Shown in pieces: positions 45,380 to 58,457 of a stretch of DNA of 64,000 nucleotides. A program made the position numbers and the translations under genes. Where the stretch lies: contig VZQC01000610.1 in NCBI GenBank assembly GCA_009823505.1, positions 2,493,331 through 2,557,330 of the forward strand. Reading direction: 5' to 3'. Origin of the DNA: Rhizomys pruinosus (lineage: Eukaryota; Chordata; Mammalia; Rodentia; Spalacidae). How positions within the stretch are numbered: position 1 is the stretch's first letter; each line of letters begins with the position of its first letter. Below the pieces are notes generated by a model. It was given only the letters and a program-made list of their open reading frames with translations. It searched no databases and was not told where the DNA came from.

Positions 45380-46446
45380 CTCTCTCTAGTTAATGACAGA
45401 GTCCAATTAGGGCTGCTTCCAGGAAGGTTGACTGGTCTTGTTGGCTTATCCTGTGCAGGACACTACAGCTGGGGCGAGTTCGTGAGTGCAGGAGCCCTGT
45501 CATGTCCAGAACACAATTCTCCTCCCTCTCTTCTGGCTCTTACATTCCATTCTCCTGCTCTATCCATGATGTTCCCTGACCTTCGGGGAATGGGGTTCAA
45601 TGTCTAGTCCTTACTTAGGGCTACATTCAATGGTTATTTATTTCAGGCATCTGAAATTGCACCCACTGCAGAAAGAGACTTTTCTGGCCAAGCAAAATAA
45701 TTCCCTTTTAAGATGTTGTGTGACTATGATGCTGTGTCTAGAAAACAGTCTTTTTCTATTCATCCACCACCTCTGGCTCTTTACTAATCTGTCCACTCCC
45801 TCTTCCAACAATGATCCCTGAGTGTTGATGGAAGAGGGTGTGATATGGGTGCCTATTTGGGGCTGAGTGCTCCAGGGTCTCTTATTATCTGTCTTGACCA
45901 GTTGTGGGTCTCTGTGCTAAGTACCATCTGCTGCAAAGGAGCCTTCTCTAGTAATAGTTGAGAGATGCACTAACCTATAAGAATATAACAATAAACTCAT
46001 TAGGAGCCAGTGTGTTATTCTGTCTATTTAGCAGGACAGCAATTTCCTTAACAGCTTAAACAGATCCTTATGTAAAACATGACCGTATTTTCCATATTCA
46101 CTCATCAGTTGATAAGAATTCTGATGTTTGATTTCCATTTTCCTACGCTATTCATTAGAATAGAACAGGCCAATGAACATGGAAGCAGGGTTATCTGTGT
46201 AGTAGGATACATAGTCCTTAGGGTATATCCTTAAGAGTGATATGGCTGGATCCAGTCTGGTAGAGCTATTTCTAGCTTTCGGGGAGCTGCACACTGATTA
46301 TTTCTACAGTGGCTGCTCTGGTTTCCATTCCACCGTCAGAAGTGGATAAGAGTTCCCTTTTCCCCACATCCTCACCAGATAAATTGTCATGTCTGCTGGG
46401 ATATAAATGAAATCCAAAGTGTTTTTAATTACTATGTTTGTCTTTT
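45380..46446 (-). mobile_element. L1 3' UTR and ORF2 end, antisense
   Basis: 3' UTR ('caatgatccctgagtgttga', 'cagttgtgggtctctgtgc', 'ccttctctagtaatag') is followed by antisense ORF2 C-terminus at 46190-46430. Mirrored at 54300-55340. Confidence 0.88.
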
Positions 46447-46451
46447 CTTGT

Positions 46452-46615
46452 TTTTTTTTTTTTTGAGACAGGGGAGAGGGACAGCGACAGGGTATCCTTT
46501 AGTCCCAACTCGCCTGGAGCTAGCTCTGTAGACTGGCTGCCTCGAACCCACAGAGATCTTGCCTCCGGCTCCAGAGTGCTAAAATTACAGGCACACACCA
46601 CTACACCTGGCTTAA
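46452..46615 (-). repeat. B1 SINE, noisy
   Basis: Poly-T, 'gagacagggg', 'ctggagctagctctgtagac' and 'caccactacacctggct', with extra and missing bases. It has no mirrored copy, but the right-hand block B' starts at its expected poly-A side (54262-54285). Confidence 0.85.
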
Positions 46616-46716
46616 AGACAGTTCTTCGCCACCATGTGGGTGCTGGGAATTGAGCCCAGGTCCTCTGCCAAGAGCAGTCCGTGCTCTTAACCGCTGAGCC
46701 ATCTCTCCAGCCCCTT
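46616..46716 (-). repeat. B2 SINE, tRNA-like half
   Basis: 'ccaccatgtgggtgctggga', 'gagcccaggtcctctgcc' and 'cttaaccgctgagccatctc'. Confidence 0.9.
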
Positions 46717-46721
46717 AATTA

Positions 46722-46932
46722 TTTATTTTTATATATATGATTGGTTTGCATGCTGGTATGTAAGTTTACCCATGTGTGCAATGTTGTGGGAGGCCAGAAA
46801 AAGGGCATAAGATCCCCTTCAACTGGAGTTATAGGCGATTGTTAGCTGCCACTGGATGCTGAGAGTTGAATCCAGGTCCTCTACAAAAACAACCAGTGCT
46901 CTTAACCAGTGAGGCCATCTTTCCAGCCCTTT
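46722..46932 (-). repeat. B2 SINE
   Basis: AT tail, 'ggccagaaaaagggcataag', 'tgaatccaggtcctctac' and 'gaggccatctttccagccc'. Confidence 0.92.
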
Positions 46933-46984
46933 GAGTAGTTTTACTTTGCCTTTTCCTAGAAGAAGCTAAAATATGTTGAATTAA

Positions 46985-48530
46985 AAAATATTCTCATTTA
47001 AAAAAACAAGCCTTGTACTGGCCACAACACAACCGACTGTTGACCAATGGAACAAAACCGAAATCCAAATCTGAGCACATTTTACAATTTCAGCCATCTC
47101 TATTTGACAAGGGGGCCAAGAAGAAACCACACTGGAGAAAGACAGCATCTCCGAAGTTGTGGTTGCAAACATGGCATCATCCACTTGTAGAAGAAATGAA
47201 AATTAAAACCCTACCTCTCACCCCTGTACAAAAGTCACTCCAGATGGATTTAAAGGACCTCAATGTGAAAACCCCCAAACTCTGAAGGTGATAGACGAAA
47301 AAAGTTGGCAGCAGCCTACACAGATCATAGGTGTATGAAAAGACTTCCTAAATCAGACAGCAGGACAGCAGCTGCACAAGAATAAGGTCGACAATTGACA
47401 AATGGGACCTCATCAAACTCAAAGCTTCTGTACATCAACGAAAACAATAAGAAGTGAAGAGAAAATCCACAGAGTGGGAGGGAAAGGAAACCCTCACTGC
47501 AGATACATCTGACAAAGCATTGATTGATTTCCCAGCATATATAAACTACTCAAAAAACCCAGAAAAAAGAAAACAAACGACCCGCCCAATAGATGGAGCA
47601 AGACACTGAACAGGAGACTTCACAAGCGAGGAATTCGAGATGTCTGAGAAACACCTCAAGAGAATGGCTCAACATACACTAATCATTAAGGAAATGCAAA
47701 TCAAAACACTTTAAGATAGCTTACTCCCAATAGGACTGGCTAGGATCAAGCAAACAACTGATACCAAGTGCTGGAGAGGTTGGGGCAAGGGGAACCCTCA
47801 TTTCACTGCTGGTGGGGACTGTAAACTTGTACAGCCACTATGGAAAGCCGTGTGGAACCCTTGGAAGACTTGGACTGAACTTGCCACCAGACCCAACCAT
47901 ACCACTCTGGGCATGTACTTTCAAGACTCACCCCACCACAAGACACATGCACGGCCATGTTTCTTGCCAGCTCTCTTCACAACTGCAAGGAGCTGGAACC
48001 AACCTAAATGCCCCTCACAACTGACGCTGTTGGATAAGGCAAATGTGGTGTTACAATCTCACAAGGGAAATTCTATGCAGCAGTAAAGAAAGAAAGACGA
48101 CATCCGAGCTTTGCAGGAAAATGGCTGGAGCTAGAGGACATCATGCGGAGTGAAGTAACACCCAGTCCCAGAAAAACAAAAACGTATGGCATGGTATTCC
48201 TCAATTGTGGATGCTAGTGCCAATTACCCAGTTGTAAGTATTTTTGTGTAGGGCCCCCTGAGCATTTTTACAAATGTGTTCTTGGATTGGGCATAAACGC
48301 ATATTGGAAACCAACAACAACAACAGAAAAAATTACGCATCAAAGAAACTGACTGAAACAGTGAACTTCTGCTCAAAACAGTCAACTTCCCCATGGAAAA
48401 TATGAGAAAGACTAAGAGATGAAAGATGGGCAAAAGCCTGTTTGCCAGAATGCACGAGCTCTGGTGGGGTGGGGGGGAATGCGCGGGAACATGGGTCTAG
48501 ATTTGTTCAAAATAAATAAATAATTTATGT
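46985..48530 (+). mobile_element. 5'-truncated L1, ORF2 end, noisy
   Basis: 'acaaatgggacctcatcaaa', 'aagcttctgtacatcaac' and 'tgctggagaggttggggc' follow L1 ORF2 order and parallel 7620-8440. Frequent indels break it. A-rich end near 48500. Confidence 0.85.
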
Positions 48531-49610
48531 GGAAAAAAACTAATAGATAATTAATAATTACTCCAAAACAAAGACATAAGAAGACAAAATGACTCAACTC
48601 AAAAGATGGAGTAAGACGCGCACAGAGTCTTCACCCGTGAGGAATTAAAGATGGCTGAGAACATCTTAAGAAAAGTGTTCAACATCGTTAATAATTAGGG
48701 AATGACAAGTTACAACATCACTCTCAGATATCATCTACGCATACCAAAAAACTAAGGCTAAGATCTCAGAGAAACAAAAGACAACAGATGCTGGAGAGGT
48801 TGTGGGGAAAGGGAGAACACTCATACACTGCTTGGTGGGAAGTAAACGTGGACAACCACTATGAAAGCAGGGTGGAGAACCCTTAAAAGACATCAAAAGG
48901 AGCCTACCACCCCGACCCAAATCCCATACCACTCGTGGGTATTGATTAGCCACAAAGTCATCAGCCTACTCCAAAGTATGATGCACATCCATGGTTATTG
49001 CAGCTCTCTTCACAAAATGACAAAGCTGGAAGCAGCCCAAAATGCCCCTCAAACAGACGAAGTGGCAAAAATGTGGTATTATCTAAACAATGGAATACTA
49101 CTATTCGGTGGTAAAGAAAGATGATGTCATGAACTTTACAGTAAATGGATGGAACTCGAGCATAATGCTAGTGAAGTAAAATAGTCCTGCAAAGTGAGAG
49201 AATGGTTTCCCTTCATTTGTGGATGCTAACAAAATCCCCCCTCAGATGAAATGCAAGCTGAATGACAAGACTGTTATATATTCTGTTTACATTCTGAAAG
49301 CGCCTATGTGGTTATAATGTGAATCTCTCAATGGGCTCTAGAACTCCAAATTATCTCAGACTCTTAATTATGTAAATATGGTGGAGAGTATGGTATCCTA
49401 TTTTTAGAGTAATATAAAATTAATGGAGGAAAATGTGAATACCTAACTAAAAAAGAGAGAGAAAGATGCAGTGACAGTTAAGAACAGAATGCATGAATCT
49501 GGGGTGGGGTGGGTGGGGGAAGGGAAAGGGGAATATTGCCCTAACTGAATTGAAACAACTGATGTTTGAAAATAAAAATATACAATAAAATAAAATATTT
49601 TTTTTCTCAG
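48531..49610 (+). mobile_element. L1 ORF2 C-terminus plus 3' UTR, sense
   Basis: Gives the full order missing in block A: ORF2 end (48600-49190), 'tttgtggatgctaac', 3' UTR 'ctcaatgggctctagaa', a G-rich tract at 49499-49530 and an AT/A tail at 49565-49600. Confidence 0.9.
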
Positions 49611-50304
49611 TCTTTAAAAAATATTTCTCACCATTTTGTTTCATCTTTGACTTGAGAACTGCCTGTTTAATTCCTTGTCCAATTTTGAATAGGATTGTTT
49701 GGGTTTTGGGCACTTAGTTCTGGAGTCTCTGTATATTCTAGATTCTCTCACCCTCTGTCAGATAAATAGCTGAGTACATAGATTTTTCCCTTTCTGTAGG
49801 TCCTTTCACCTCAAATGATATGTCTATGTCCTTTTGTTTACGAAGCTTTTTCTAGTTTTCATGAGATCCATTCATGTTATTAGTATTGTCTCAATTACCT
49901 GCACTGTCCTGTTCAGGAAAGTCTTTTCTGTGCCTACAAGTTCAAGGTATTCCCTACTTTTCCCCTTAAATTTATCAGGATTCGAGCCTTTCTACATGAA
50001 ATTTGAGATATTTTCAATTTCTGTGAAGATTCGTGTTAGAATTTTATGGAGGAGTCCACTGAATCGTAGATTGCTTTGGATAGGATGGCCATTTTCACAA
50101 TTAATCATACTGATCCAGGAGTAGGGGGATCTTTCTTTATTCTGGTATCCTTCAGTGGGTTAAAATTATTATTATACAAGTCTTCTTTCATTTCTTTGGT
50201 TAAGAATTGGGTCCAAGATTTTGTATCTTAAGCCTGTCATGACTAGGATCATTTCCCTGGTATCTTTCAGTCTGTTTTTTTAAAATTATTTTGTATTTTA
50301 TTTT

Positions 50305-50463
50305 TTTGGTCCTTTTTGAGACGGGTCTACCCCTTTATAAAGCCCCACTGTCCCTGGAATTCACTATGTACGACCAGGCTGGGCTTGAGCTTTAACTCAC
50401 AAATATCCACCTGCCTCTGCCTCCCCAGTGCAGGATTAAAGGCGTGGCCACCCCGCCAGACTT
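50305..50463 (-). repeat. B1 SINE (A' copy), error-laden
   Basis: Partner of 36829. 'tttttgagacgggtctaccc' and 'tgacaccaggct'-type changes show multiple indels against the clean copy. Confidence 0.9.
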
Positions 50464-50971
50464 CATGATTTTTTTTTTTTTTATTGGGATAGGAAAGCTA
50501 CTGATTTTTGTGTGTTATTTTGTATTGTGCTATTTTTGCTTAGCGTTGTGTCCTCAGATCTAACCGTTTTCTGATGAAGTCTTAGAGCTCTTGTAGTAAG
50601 AAATTCATCAGCAAATAGGAGCTTTGACTTCTCCTTTCCCAATTGCCTGCCCTTTTATCTTTCTGTTGTCTCATTGCCCTAAGACTTCAAGCACCATGTT
50701 GAACAGGAATGCAGAGAGTAGACATCCTTGTCTCATTCCTGATTTTAGGGACATGCTTTGAATTTTTTCATCCATTTAGTATGATGTGGCTGTGGCTGTG
50801 TTATATGCCTTTATTATGTAGGATATGTGACCCTGTGTCGCTGGACTCTCTAGGACTTTTTATTATCTAAGGATGTTGGATTTTGTCAAGGCTTTTCTGC
50901 ATCTGAGATGATCAGTGAGTCTCTTGCTCTTTCAGTCTGTTTGCAGACGTTCGTTGACTTATTATTTATTT

Positions 50972-51117
50972 TTATTTTTTGAGATAGGGTCTCTCCCTGT
51001 CGCCCAAGCGGCCTGGAAAAATAACTGTTGAACCCACGGTTGGCCTCCATTTCAGAGATCTTCCTGCCTCTTGCCTCCCAAGAAAAACGGGACTAAAGGA
51101 TACACTCCACCATCTTA
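50972..51117 (-). repeat. B1 SINE (A' copy), error-laden
   Basis: Partner of 36172. 'gagatagggtctctccctgt' is followed by scrambled spacing. Confidence 0.88.
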
Positions 51118-52735
51118 CATTTTTTTTTATGTCATATTGAACCATCCCTGCCATCTCTGGGTGACTACTGACTTGATTATGGTGGATAATCTTTTTATGT
51201 GCACTTCCATTTGGTTTGCAAGCATTTTATTGAGGACTTTTGCATTGGTATTCATCAGAAAGATTGGTCTCTAATTTTATTAGATCTCTGTCTGGTTTTG
51301 ATATCCGGGAAAAAATTACTGGCTCATAAAAAGGAATTTTGAAGTATATTCTTTCTTTGTATTTTTTTGTTCTTCTTTGAAAGACTGGTAGAATTTGTGC
51401 TGTATCCATCTGATCCTGGACTTTTTTAGTTGGAAAAATTGTCAATTTACTGTTTTTTATGTCATTGACTGTTATGTGGCTATTTAAATTCTTCGACTTT
51501 ATCTGATTTCATTTTGGAGGTCATACAGATCTAGAATGGTGCATTCCATTTTTTGGTTAGAGGTCCCATTTACGGAACTATAGTCGTCCCAAAAGTATGG
51601 TTTGATGAGTCGTCTGAAATGGCTACAATATCTTTATCTGTTGTAATATTGCCCTTTTCATCACAGATTCTAATGACTCGGAGTTGTTTCTTCTTTCTTT
51701 TGGTTAATTTGGCTAAGGTTTACCAATCTTTTTAATATTTTCAAAGAACCAAATATTAATTTTCATTTGATGCTTTCTCTGTTTTGTCTTGTTTATGCTT
51801 TCACTCATTCCAGTCCTCATTCTGACGACCTCTTACCATCTACTCTCTTTGAGTATTTCTTGCTCTTGTTTTTCCAAGCATTATTAAATTATAGTATGAG
51901 GACCCTTTCCAGTTTTGTGATTGTGGGCACTTATGCTTTAGATCTCCTCCTTAGAACTGCCTCACTGTGTCCATTTTAGTGTGCTGTGTTTGGTTTCAAT
52001 TCATTAAATGCTTAAAAATTAAACTTTCCCTTCATGATTTAGCCCTTAACCTAGTTTTCATTCAATATTGTGTTCTTTAGTTTCCATGCGTTTGTTTACT
52101 TTTCCCTCAGGTTCGATTGTGTGATATCTCAGCTTTATTCCTTTGTTGTCAAATACAATACATTATTTCAGTTTCCTTAATTCTTTTGGACTTGCTTGTG
52201 TCCCTATATGTGGTTGATTTGGGAGAAAGTTCCATTGGCTGCACAGAGACGAAAGTGATTCATTGGTGTTTGTGTGGAATGTTCTGTAGATGTTTGTTAG
52301 ATTCATTTGATTTATATTATCACTTCTCTCCAGGCTTTCTCTATTTAGTTTTTGTCTGGGTGACCTTCTCAATTGGTGACAGTGGGGTATTGAAGTGTTG
52401 GAGTTAATTTGTGATTTTAGATCTAGAAGTTTCTTTTATGAAATCGGTTGGTCCTGTGTCTGATTCATATATGTTTAGATTATAATACCTTCTTGGTAGA
52501 GTTTTTTCCCTTTAATAAGTATAAAACGTTCTCCTTTATCTCTTCTATTTTTTTCTTGAAGTCTACTTTGCCACATATTAGAACAACCATGCCTGCTTGC
52601 TTCTTAGCTCCATTTGATGGCAATACTCTTTCCCGCCATTTTAACATAAGGTGGCTCCAATCACTGATGATGAGGCTTTGTTTCTTAGAAGCCGCAAAAT
52701 GATTGGCTGGGAGCTCGACGCCATTATGCTGAGCG

Positions 52736-53065
52736 ACAATTAGTAAGTCGTTAGAGTAAGTAGTAACACAGTCCTAGAAGGACAAATGGAGAATGTTTTC
52801 CCACATTTGTGGATGCTAACACCCAATTCCCCAGTTTGATCAGGCAGCTGAACATTCTTGTTCTATTTCTGCTTACGAAGCAAGTATTGTTGTTATAAGG
52901 TAACTCTCTCAATGGGCTCTAGAATCCACCCACACTTTTTTCAGACTCTGTAATTTGTCTCTGGGTGGAAAGTACATATTAATATTTTAGATTAATATAA
53001 AATTAATGCGAGCGAAAATGTGAATTCCTAAAACATAAAAAAAAGGACTGCTGTGGGAAGAGAGG
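52736..53065 (+). mobile_element. L1 3' end (A' copy), sense
   Basis: Partner of 34290-34640: 'cacatttgtggatgctaaca', 'ctctctcaatgggctctaga' and 'aaatgtgaattcctaaaac'. Confidence 0.85.
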
Positions 53066-53640
53066 TTACCTATAAATGGGATGGGGAATTTTCTAGAGAT
53101 ACAGAAATGTTCTGAAAATGGAATGTGATGTTGGTCACATGCTGTACATTTAACTAAAGGCATTGCATTGTAATCCTATGCAGTGGAATTCTCTAATTGT
53201 AATCATCCTTGGAGAAAATTTTTTAAAAAAAATTCAGCCTGATATAAAGGAAAAATATCTTTTGCTTTCTATTTGGTCAGTAATGCTAATAATAACACTC
53301 TGACTCTAGAAGTATGGAAGGGATCCTCACACTGAAGTGGCTAGTCTAAACGTAGGTGTAGACTTTCTGAAGGTAATTTGAAGATACGTATCAAAGCCTC
53401 AAAACACTCACAAACTTTGACTCACTTCCAGAGATAATTCCTCGTGAAATACCTGGACAAATGTGAGATGCTCTTCTTTTTCCATTTAATGGAATAAAAT
53501 TAGAAACAACCTAAATTTCCAATAGGAGGAAATGAGTTGTGAACTGACTATCTGACCCACAGGAGCGTGTGTTGTGTGTATTTGTGTGTCTTAATGCCAG
53601 AGAAAGATGCTTGCAAAAAAAAATACCCCTCCCCCAAACA

Positions 53641-53780
53641 AGGCCCGGGCCTGGTGGCGCACACCTTGAATCCCACACTTGGGAGGCAGCGGCTTGGCGG
53701 CTCCTGCTGGTCAGGGGCCAGCCTGGTCTCTCAGGGCGAAGCCCGGCCAGCTGGGACTGAGGGGAGACCCTTCTCAAAAA
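53641..53780 (+). repeat. B1 SINE (A' copy)
   Basis: Partner of 33572: 'ggcctggtggcgcacacctt' with several changes relative to the clean copy. Confidence 0.9.
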
Positions 53781-53985
53781 AACATGCTTGTAAGATTAAA
53801 ATATTTGTCATTTGTTTAGACATATGCATGGAAAAATAAAGGAGAAACAGCTGTAAACACTGGTCACTTCGGGGAAGTCAGGTTCTGTTCATTTATAATA
53901 GTTGTCTAAAATTTACAGTAAAATACATTGTGTGTTTGTTTGAGGCAAGGAACAAAGTAAAAATTAAATGTGCTTTAAAAAAAAA

Positions 53986-54285
53986 AGAATGATGAGAGGC
54001 ATCAGAAAGCTGAAGCGAAAAGGGAGGGAAGAACTGCAGGAGCTGGGGTGGGGGGGTGGGAGGGGGAAGGGAACGGTGGAGAGAAGAATAAGGTAACGGA
54101 AAAAGGAGTATGAAAGAGTAAAATAACATGAAGTTATAAAATGCATAAGAAAATGGGGCGAAAAAATCAATGTGGAAGAATAGTGTATAGCATGAGCCAT
54201 AGAGTGGTTGTATGGGGGAATAACAAAGAAAAGTAAGAGGAGGAGGGAAAAAAAGGCGGGGAGGAAGGAAAAAAAAAAAAAAAAA
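53986..54285. repeat. Purine-rich low-complexity junction sequence
   Basis: Strongly A+G-biased, with a G-rich run at 54046-54075 and a 21-base A-run at 54270-54290. It has no counterpart elsewhere in the window and lies exactly between A' and B'. The 140- and 128-codon minus-strand frames (Phe/Leu/Ser rich) are composition artefacts. Confidence 0.9.
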
Positions 54286-54299
54286 AAAGACAAAAAATA

Positions 54300-55340
54300 A
54301 GTAATTAAAAAACACTTTGAGATTTCATTATATCCCAGCCAGAATGACAATTACTGGTGAGGATGTGGGGAAAGGTGAACTCTTATACTCTGACGGTGGG
54401 AATGGAAACCAGAGCAGCCACTGTAGAAATAATCAGTGTGCAGCTCCCCGAAAGCTAGAAATAGCTCTACCACATGATCCAGCCATATCACTCTTAAGGA
54501 TATACCCTAAGGACTATGTATCCTACTACAGAGATACCTGCTTCTCCATGTTCATTGCTGTTCTATTTATGATAGCTAGGAAATGGAATCAAACCTAGAT
54601 GTCTATCAACTGATGAGTGGAATATGAAAATACGGTACATTTACATAATGGAATACTGTTAAGCTGTTAAGAAATTGCTGTCCTGCTAAATAGACAGAAT
54701 AACACACTGGCTCCTAATGAGTTATTGTTATACTTATAGGTTAGTGCATCTCTCAACTATTACTAGAGAAGGCTCCTTTGCAGCAGATGGTACTTAGCAC
54801 AGAGACCCACAACTGGTCAAAGTACAGATAATAAGAGACCCTGGAGCACTCAGCCCCAAATAGGACACCCATATCACACCCTCTTCCATCAACACTCAGG
54901 GATCATTGTTGGAAGAGGGAGTGGACAGATTATAAGAGCCAGAGGTGGTGGATGAATAGAAAAAGACTGTTTTCTAGACACAGCATCATAGTCACACAAC
55001 ATCTTAAAAGGAAATTATTTTGCTTGGCCAGAAAAGTCTCTTTCTGCAGTGGGTAGCAATTCAGAGCCTGAGAATAAATAACCATTGAATGTTCAGCCCT
55101 AAGTAGGACATAGACATTAACCCCATTCCCAAGCTCAGGGAACATCATGGAAGAGCAGGAGAATGGAATCTAAAAGCCAGAAGAGAGGGAGGAGAATTGT
55201 GTTCTGGACATGACAGGGCTCCTGCACTCACGAACTCGCCCCAGCTGTAGTGTCCTGCACAGGATAAGCCAACAAGACCAGTCAACCTTCCTGGAAGCAG
55301 CCCTAATTGGACTCTGTCATTAACTAGAGAGAGAGAGGAT
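54300..55340 (+). mobile_element. L1 ORF2 end and 3' UTR, sense
   Basis: Peptide-level text 'IALPHDPAISLLRIYPKDY' (54454-54515) and 'FIAVLFMIARKWNQ' is the ORF2 C-terminal region. The 3' UTR follows from about 54690. It continues through the site where another L1 tail lies at 55372. Confidence 0.9.
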
Positions 55341-55371
55341 ATGACAGGTGAGAGGGAAGTCCTGGGGTTCT

Positions 55372-55545
55372 TTTTTTTTTTTAATTTAATTTTTATTGAT
55401 GGTTTGTGCATTTCATACATCATTTTCCAATTCAGATCAGGCATATTTCCCTTTCACTTCCCCCCCACCCTCACCCCATCCCAGATCATGTATTCTGCCA
55501 TAACTGTCCTGCATCTTTCAGGTTTTTTTTTTTTTTCATTTTTTA
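55372..55545 (-). mobile_element. L1 3' UTR end, antisense
   Basis: T-run, 'catacatcattttccaattc', a C-rich tract at 55460-55485 and 'ctgtcctgcatctttcag'. Partner of 45175. Confidence 0.88.
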
Positions 55546-56299
55546 GCTATAAGTGATAATCCATGAGTATAAGCATCCTTCGTGCAAAACGAATCTACAG
55601 ACTGTTGTGCCCAAACCCCCACAGTCCCACCATTCAGTGGGGGGTGACAGGTTATTTAAGGGGAGTAGGGAGATTTGAGGTGGAATATGATCAAGACACA
55701 CTATTTACGTGTACGAAATTGTCAAAGAATAAATAAAACAGATTCTATTTTAAAAGTATTTTAGATTAAAAAAAGATGTAAACAACATAAAAGCTCTGCC
55801 TCCATGAATGTGTATTCTAGGTCAAGGGAAGCAACAATAAGCAGAGAAGCAACCCAGGCTCGTGGAGTGTCAGAGGATGGCTCGAGCCAGGACGTGAACT
55901 TGGATGGGGCATACAGTAAAGGGAAAACCTTATGGAACAGCTGAGAGAGAGGACTCGAGGTCTGAACTCGCAGATGCTATAGTTTGGGGTCCAGACAACT
56001 GGAATGATGGAATGGTGTCTGGCTGGGTTGGAAAGTTATAGGAAGGAATGTGTTTGGAATGTGAAGATCGTGATTTTTGGTTTAAGACGAGTTGGTTTGA
56101 ATCGCCTACTCGGCAGCCATGGAGAATGACTGAGCCTGGAGGTCTGGGAAGAATTCCAGGATGGAGATGTACATGTTGGGATTATCAACAAATAGATGAT
56201 ATTTAAAGTAATAGAAAAGCACGAGCTAGCCAAAGAACTGAAAGTTGGCAGAAAAGAACTCCCAAGTCTGCTTCCCAGAGCAGTGCACTGTTCACAGGA
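55546..56299. other. Unassigned DNA in block B'
   Basis: Partner of 44401-45170. No gene recognised. Confidence 0.35.
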
Positions 56300-57110
56300 C
56301 TAGCTGATAGCAAGAAGGAAGGAAAGGTTAAAGGAAAAGCTGCTCATGGATGAGGAAAAGAATTCCAAGTGTGTGCTGTCCCAGAGCATTGTGTATTGTT
56401 CCCAGAAGATGCTGGGCCCTGCTCTGCTCAGAATCTTAATCAATGAACCAATGTTGATCACATGCTCATCTCAAGACCTATCAACAGATGTAGTTACAGA
56501 TTCAGAATCCTCCAGGATTTCACTAGACCAAAATGGTGATGGAGAGTATATTAGCTGTGGAGGAAGCATCTGTATCAACCTCATGACATCCAGGAGTCAG
56601 AGAATATTAAGGAAAAGGACACAGAATATAAGAGTTGATGGATGAGGAGGAAAGCTGTGAAATGCTGATTGCTGGATGTGGCATAGCTGTTGATATGTCA
56701 ACTCACAACATCTGTGATTAGCTGCACAAGACCTGCACAAGATCAAGTCGGTCAAAATTCTAACATGAATGGGGAAAGGATCCCTGAAGCCCCACACTTG
56801 GTGGAAGAGCTATTGGCAGTTGTTGGCTGTTGAAGGAAGAAGAGTCACTCTGATTTGGAGACATGGCTGTTGTTAGATTGAATGTACTCCAGTGCATGGC
56901 CATGCACCTGAGCATACATGGGCAGCACTATTTGGACTAGAGATTATTAATAATAAACAGTCAAACAAACTGGAGGACATGAGATTGGGAGGCAGATGGA
57001 GAGGGAGCACTAAGGGGAGCTGGAGGGAGATAATGGTGGATAGGTATTATCAACATACATTGTATACCATTGTATACATGTCTCAGACTTTCAAAGAATA
57101 CATTTTTTTT
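56300..57110 (+). mobile_element. L1 3' UTR-like sequence, sense
   Basis: Partner of 43591-44400. Includes the 99-codon frame 56346-56645, identical to that on the minus strand in block B. No known domain. Confidence 0.65.
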
Positions 57111-57935
57111 TATTTTGGAAAAGAGAAATTTATACTAGATCATGACTGGCCACCAATGCAACAGGGGTCCCTCAGGAGGATTGTTCACAGGCTGGCTGCC
57201 ATCATGAAAAATATAAGCCCCCAAAGGAGACATTCTGGCCAAGATCAGCACTGTTCTTCGTCAACCCCCACCCACAACACTATATTCAGTTATGGGTCTA
57301 CAAATAAAGTTTGGAGCCAAATTAAGATGGGCTCATGACTGAATGCTGTAAAGAAGCCATCACTCCTGAGAGTGCTCAGCAGCCCAAAGACACTGGGAAC
57401 AAGCAGCTAGAAAATAACAGTGCAGGGATGTTTAGACCCTGGAGGGACCCTTCGTGTGGCACTGTGCTGTGCTGTGGCTTTCCTAACCCATCTCAGCTGG
57501 AATATCTGCTATCCAGCTGCCTCCTTAGGAAGGCTTGACAGATGATCCAAGAGGAGGCTGGATTAGGGCACACAGACACAGCTGGCCTTACATGCCCTGT
57601 TAAGTGCTCTAGTATCTCTTGAAGAGCCACAAGCAGAGACCATAAGGTTTAAATAGAAGATATTGACATGTAGGGTCAGTTTCTAAAAGTTCAGCATCTT
57701 CAGTTTAGAGAACAGGGTGAGGAGACAGATGATGGTGGGAAGCTATGTGACACAGATTGCTGCTGAGGACAGCTTGGAGCAAGAGTGTGAACACAGGGAA
57801 AGAAAGAGGGTTTGAAATGTAGATGGGGGGTGAAATCAACAAGCTATGTATTTGTGCAGGATACGAGGGCATAGGAAAGAGGATACAAAGGGCAGCTTGA
57901 AAGGGACAGCCATCTACCAGGTACTGAACATTGTA
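57111..57935. other. Unique-looking DNA in block B'
   Basis: Partner of 42766-43590. No gene recognised. Confidence 0.4.
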
Positions 57936-57939
57936 AATC

Positions 57940-58308
57940 TAGCATCTATCATCCATCTATTTATTATCTATCATTGATTTACACATATATCATCTATCAA
58001 TCAATCATCTATTATCTAGCATATTCCATCTATCCATCTATCAATCAATAATCTATCTTTCTACCTATCTCTATCTACATCTAGTGATCACTAATCTATC
58101 ATCTATCCATATATTATCTATCATCTATTTATAGTGCTATCACTTATCTGTCAATTATGTATCTATTTTCTATCATCTATCCATCTATCACCCATCCATC
58201 CATCAATCAACCAACAAACCAATCTCCATCTATCTATTATCTATCTATCTTCTATATCTATCATCTATCTATCTGTCATCTATCTTCTATCATCTATCTA
58301 TCATCATC

Positions 58309-58354
<46 letters not shown>

Positions 58355-58408
58355 ATCTATCTATCTATCCTCTATCATCTATCTATCATCTCTCTATCTA
58401 TCTATCTA

Positions 58409-58457
<49 letters not shown>

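Larger units (their letters stand above)
38584..46446. repeat. Block B of the large inverted repeat
   Basis: Inverted match to 62033-54286. Long parts are identical: paired open frames at 38678/61572, 39723/60694, 43160/57335, 44056/56346 and 44468/56036 encode the same peptides. Local noise occurs at the B1 (40330-40470), the GATA tract and 45.0-45.4 kb. Coordinate sums of the pairs are about 100627-100707. Confidence 0.96.
49620..52735 (-). pseudogene. L1 ORF2 remnant (A' copy), antisense
   Basis: Inverted copy of 34641-37640. Broken peptides such as 'SKPDRDLIKLETNLSDEYQC' (minus strand, near 51230-51300) match block A. The frames are even more disrupted. Confidence 0.88.
49200..53985. repeat. 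Block A', inverted and noisy copy of block A
   Basis: Reverse complement of 38045-33386. The B1 copies at 50305-50463, 50972-51117 and 53641-53780 match those at 36829, 36172 and 33572, but with inserted and lost bases throughout, as in raw long-read sequence. Confidence 0.93.

Noticed and set aside
53893..54350. Phe-rich 'membrane protein' frames on the minus strand
   Set aside because: Composition artefact of the polypurine junction sequence.
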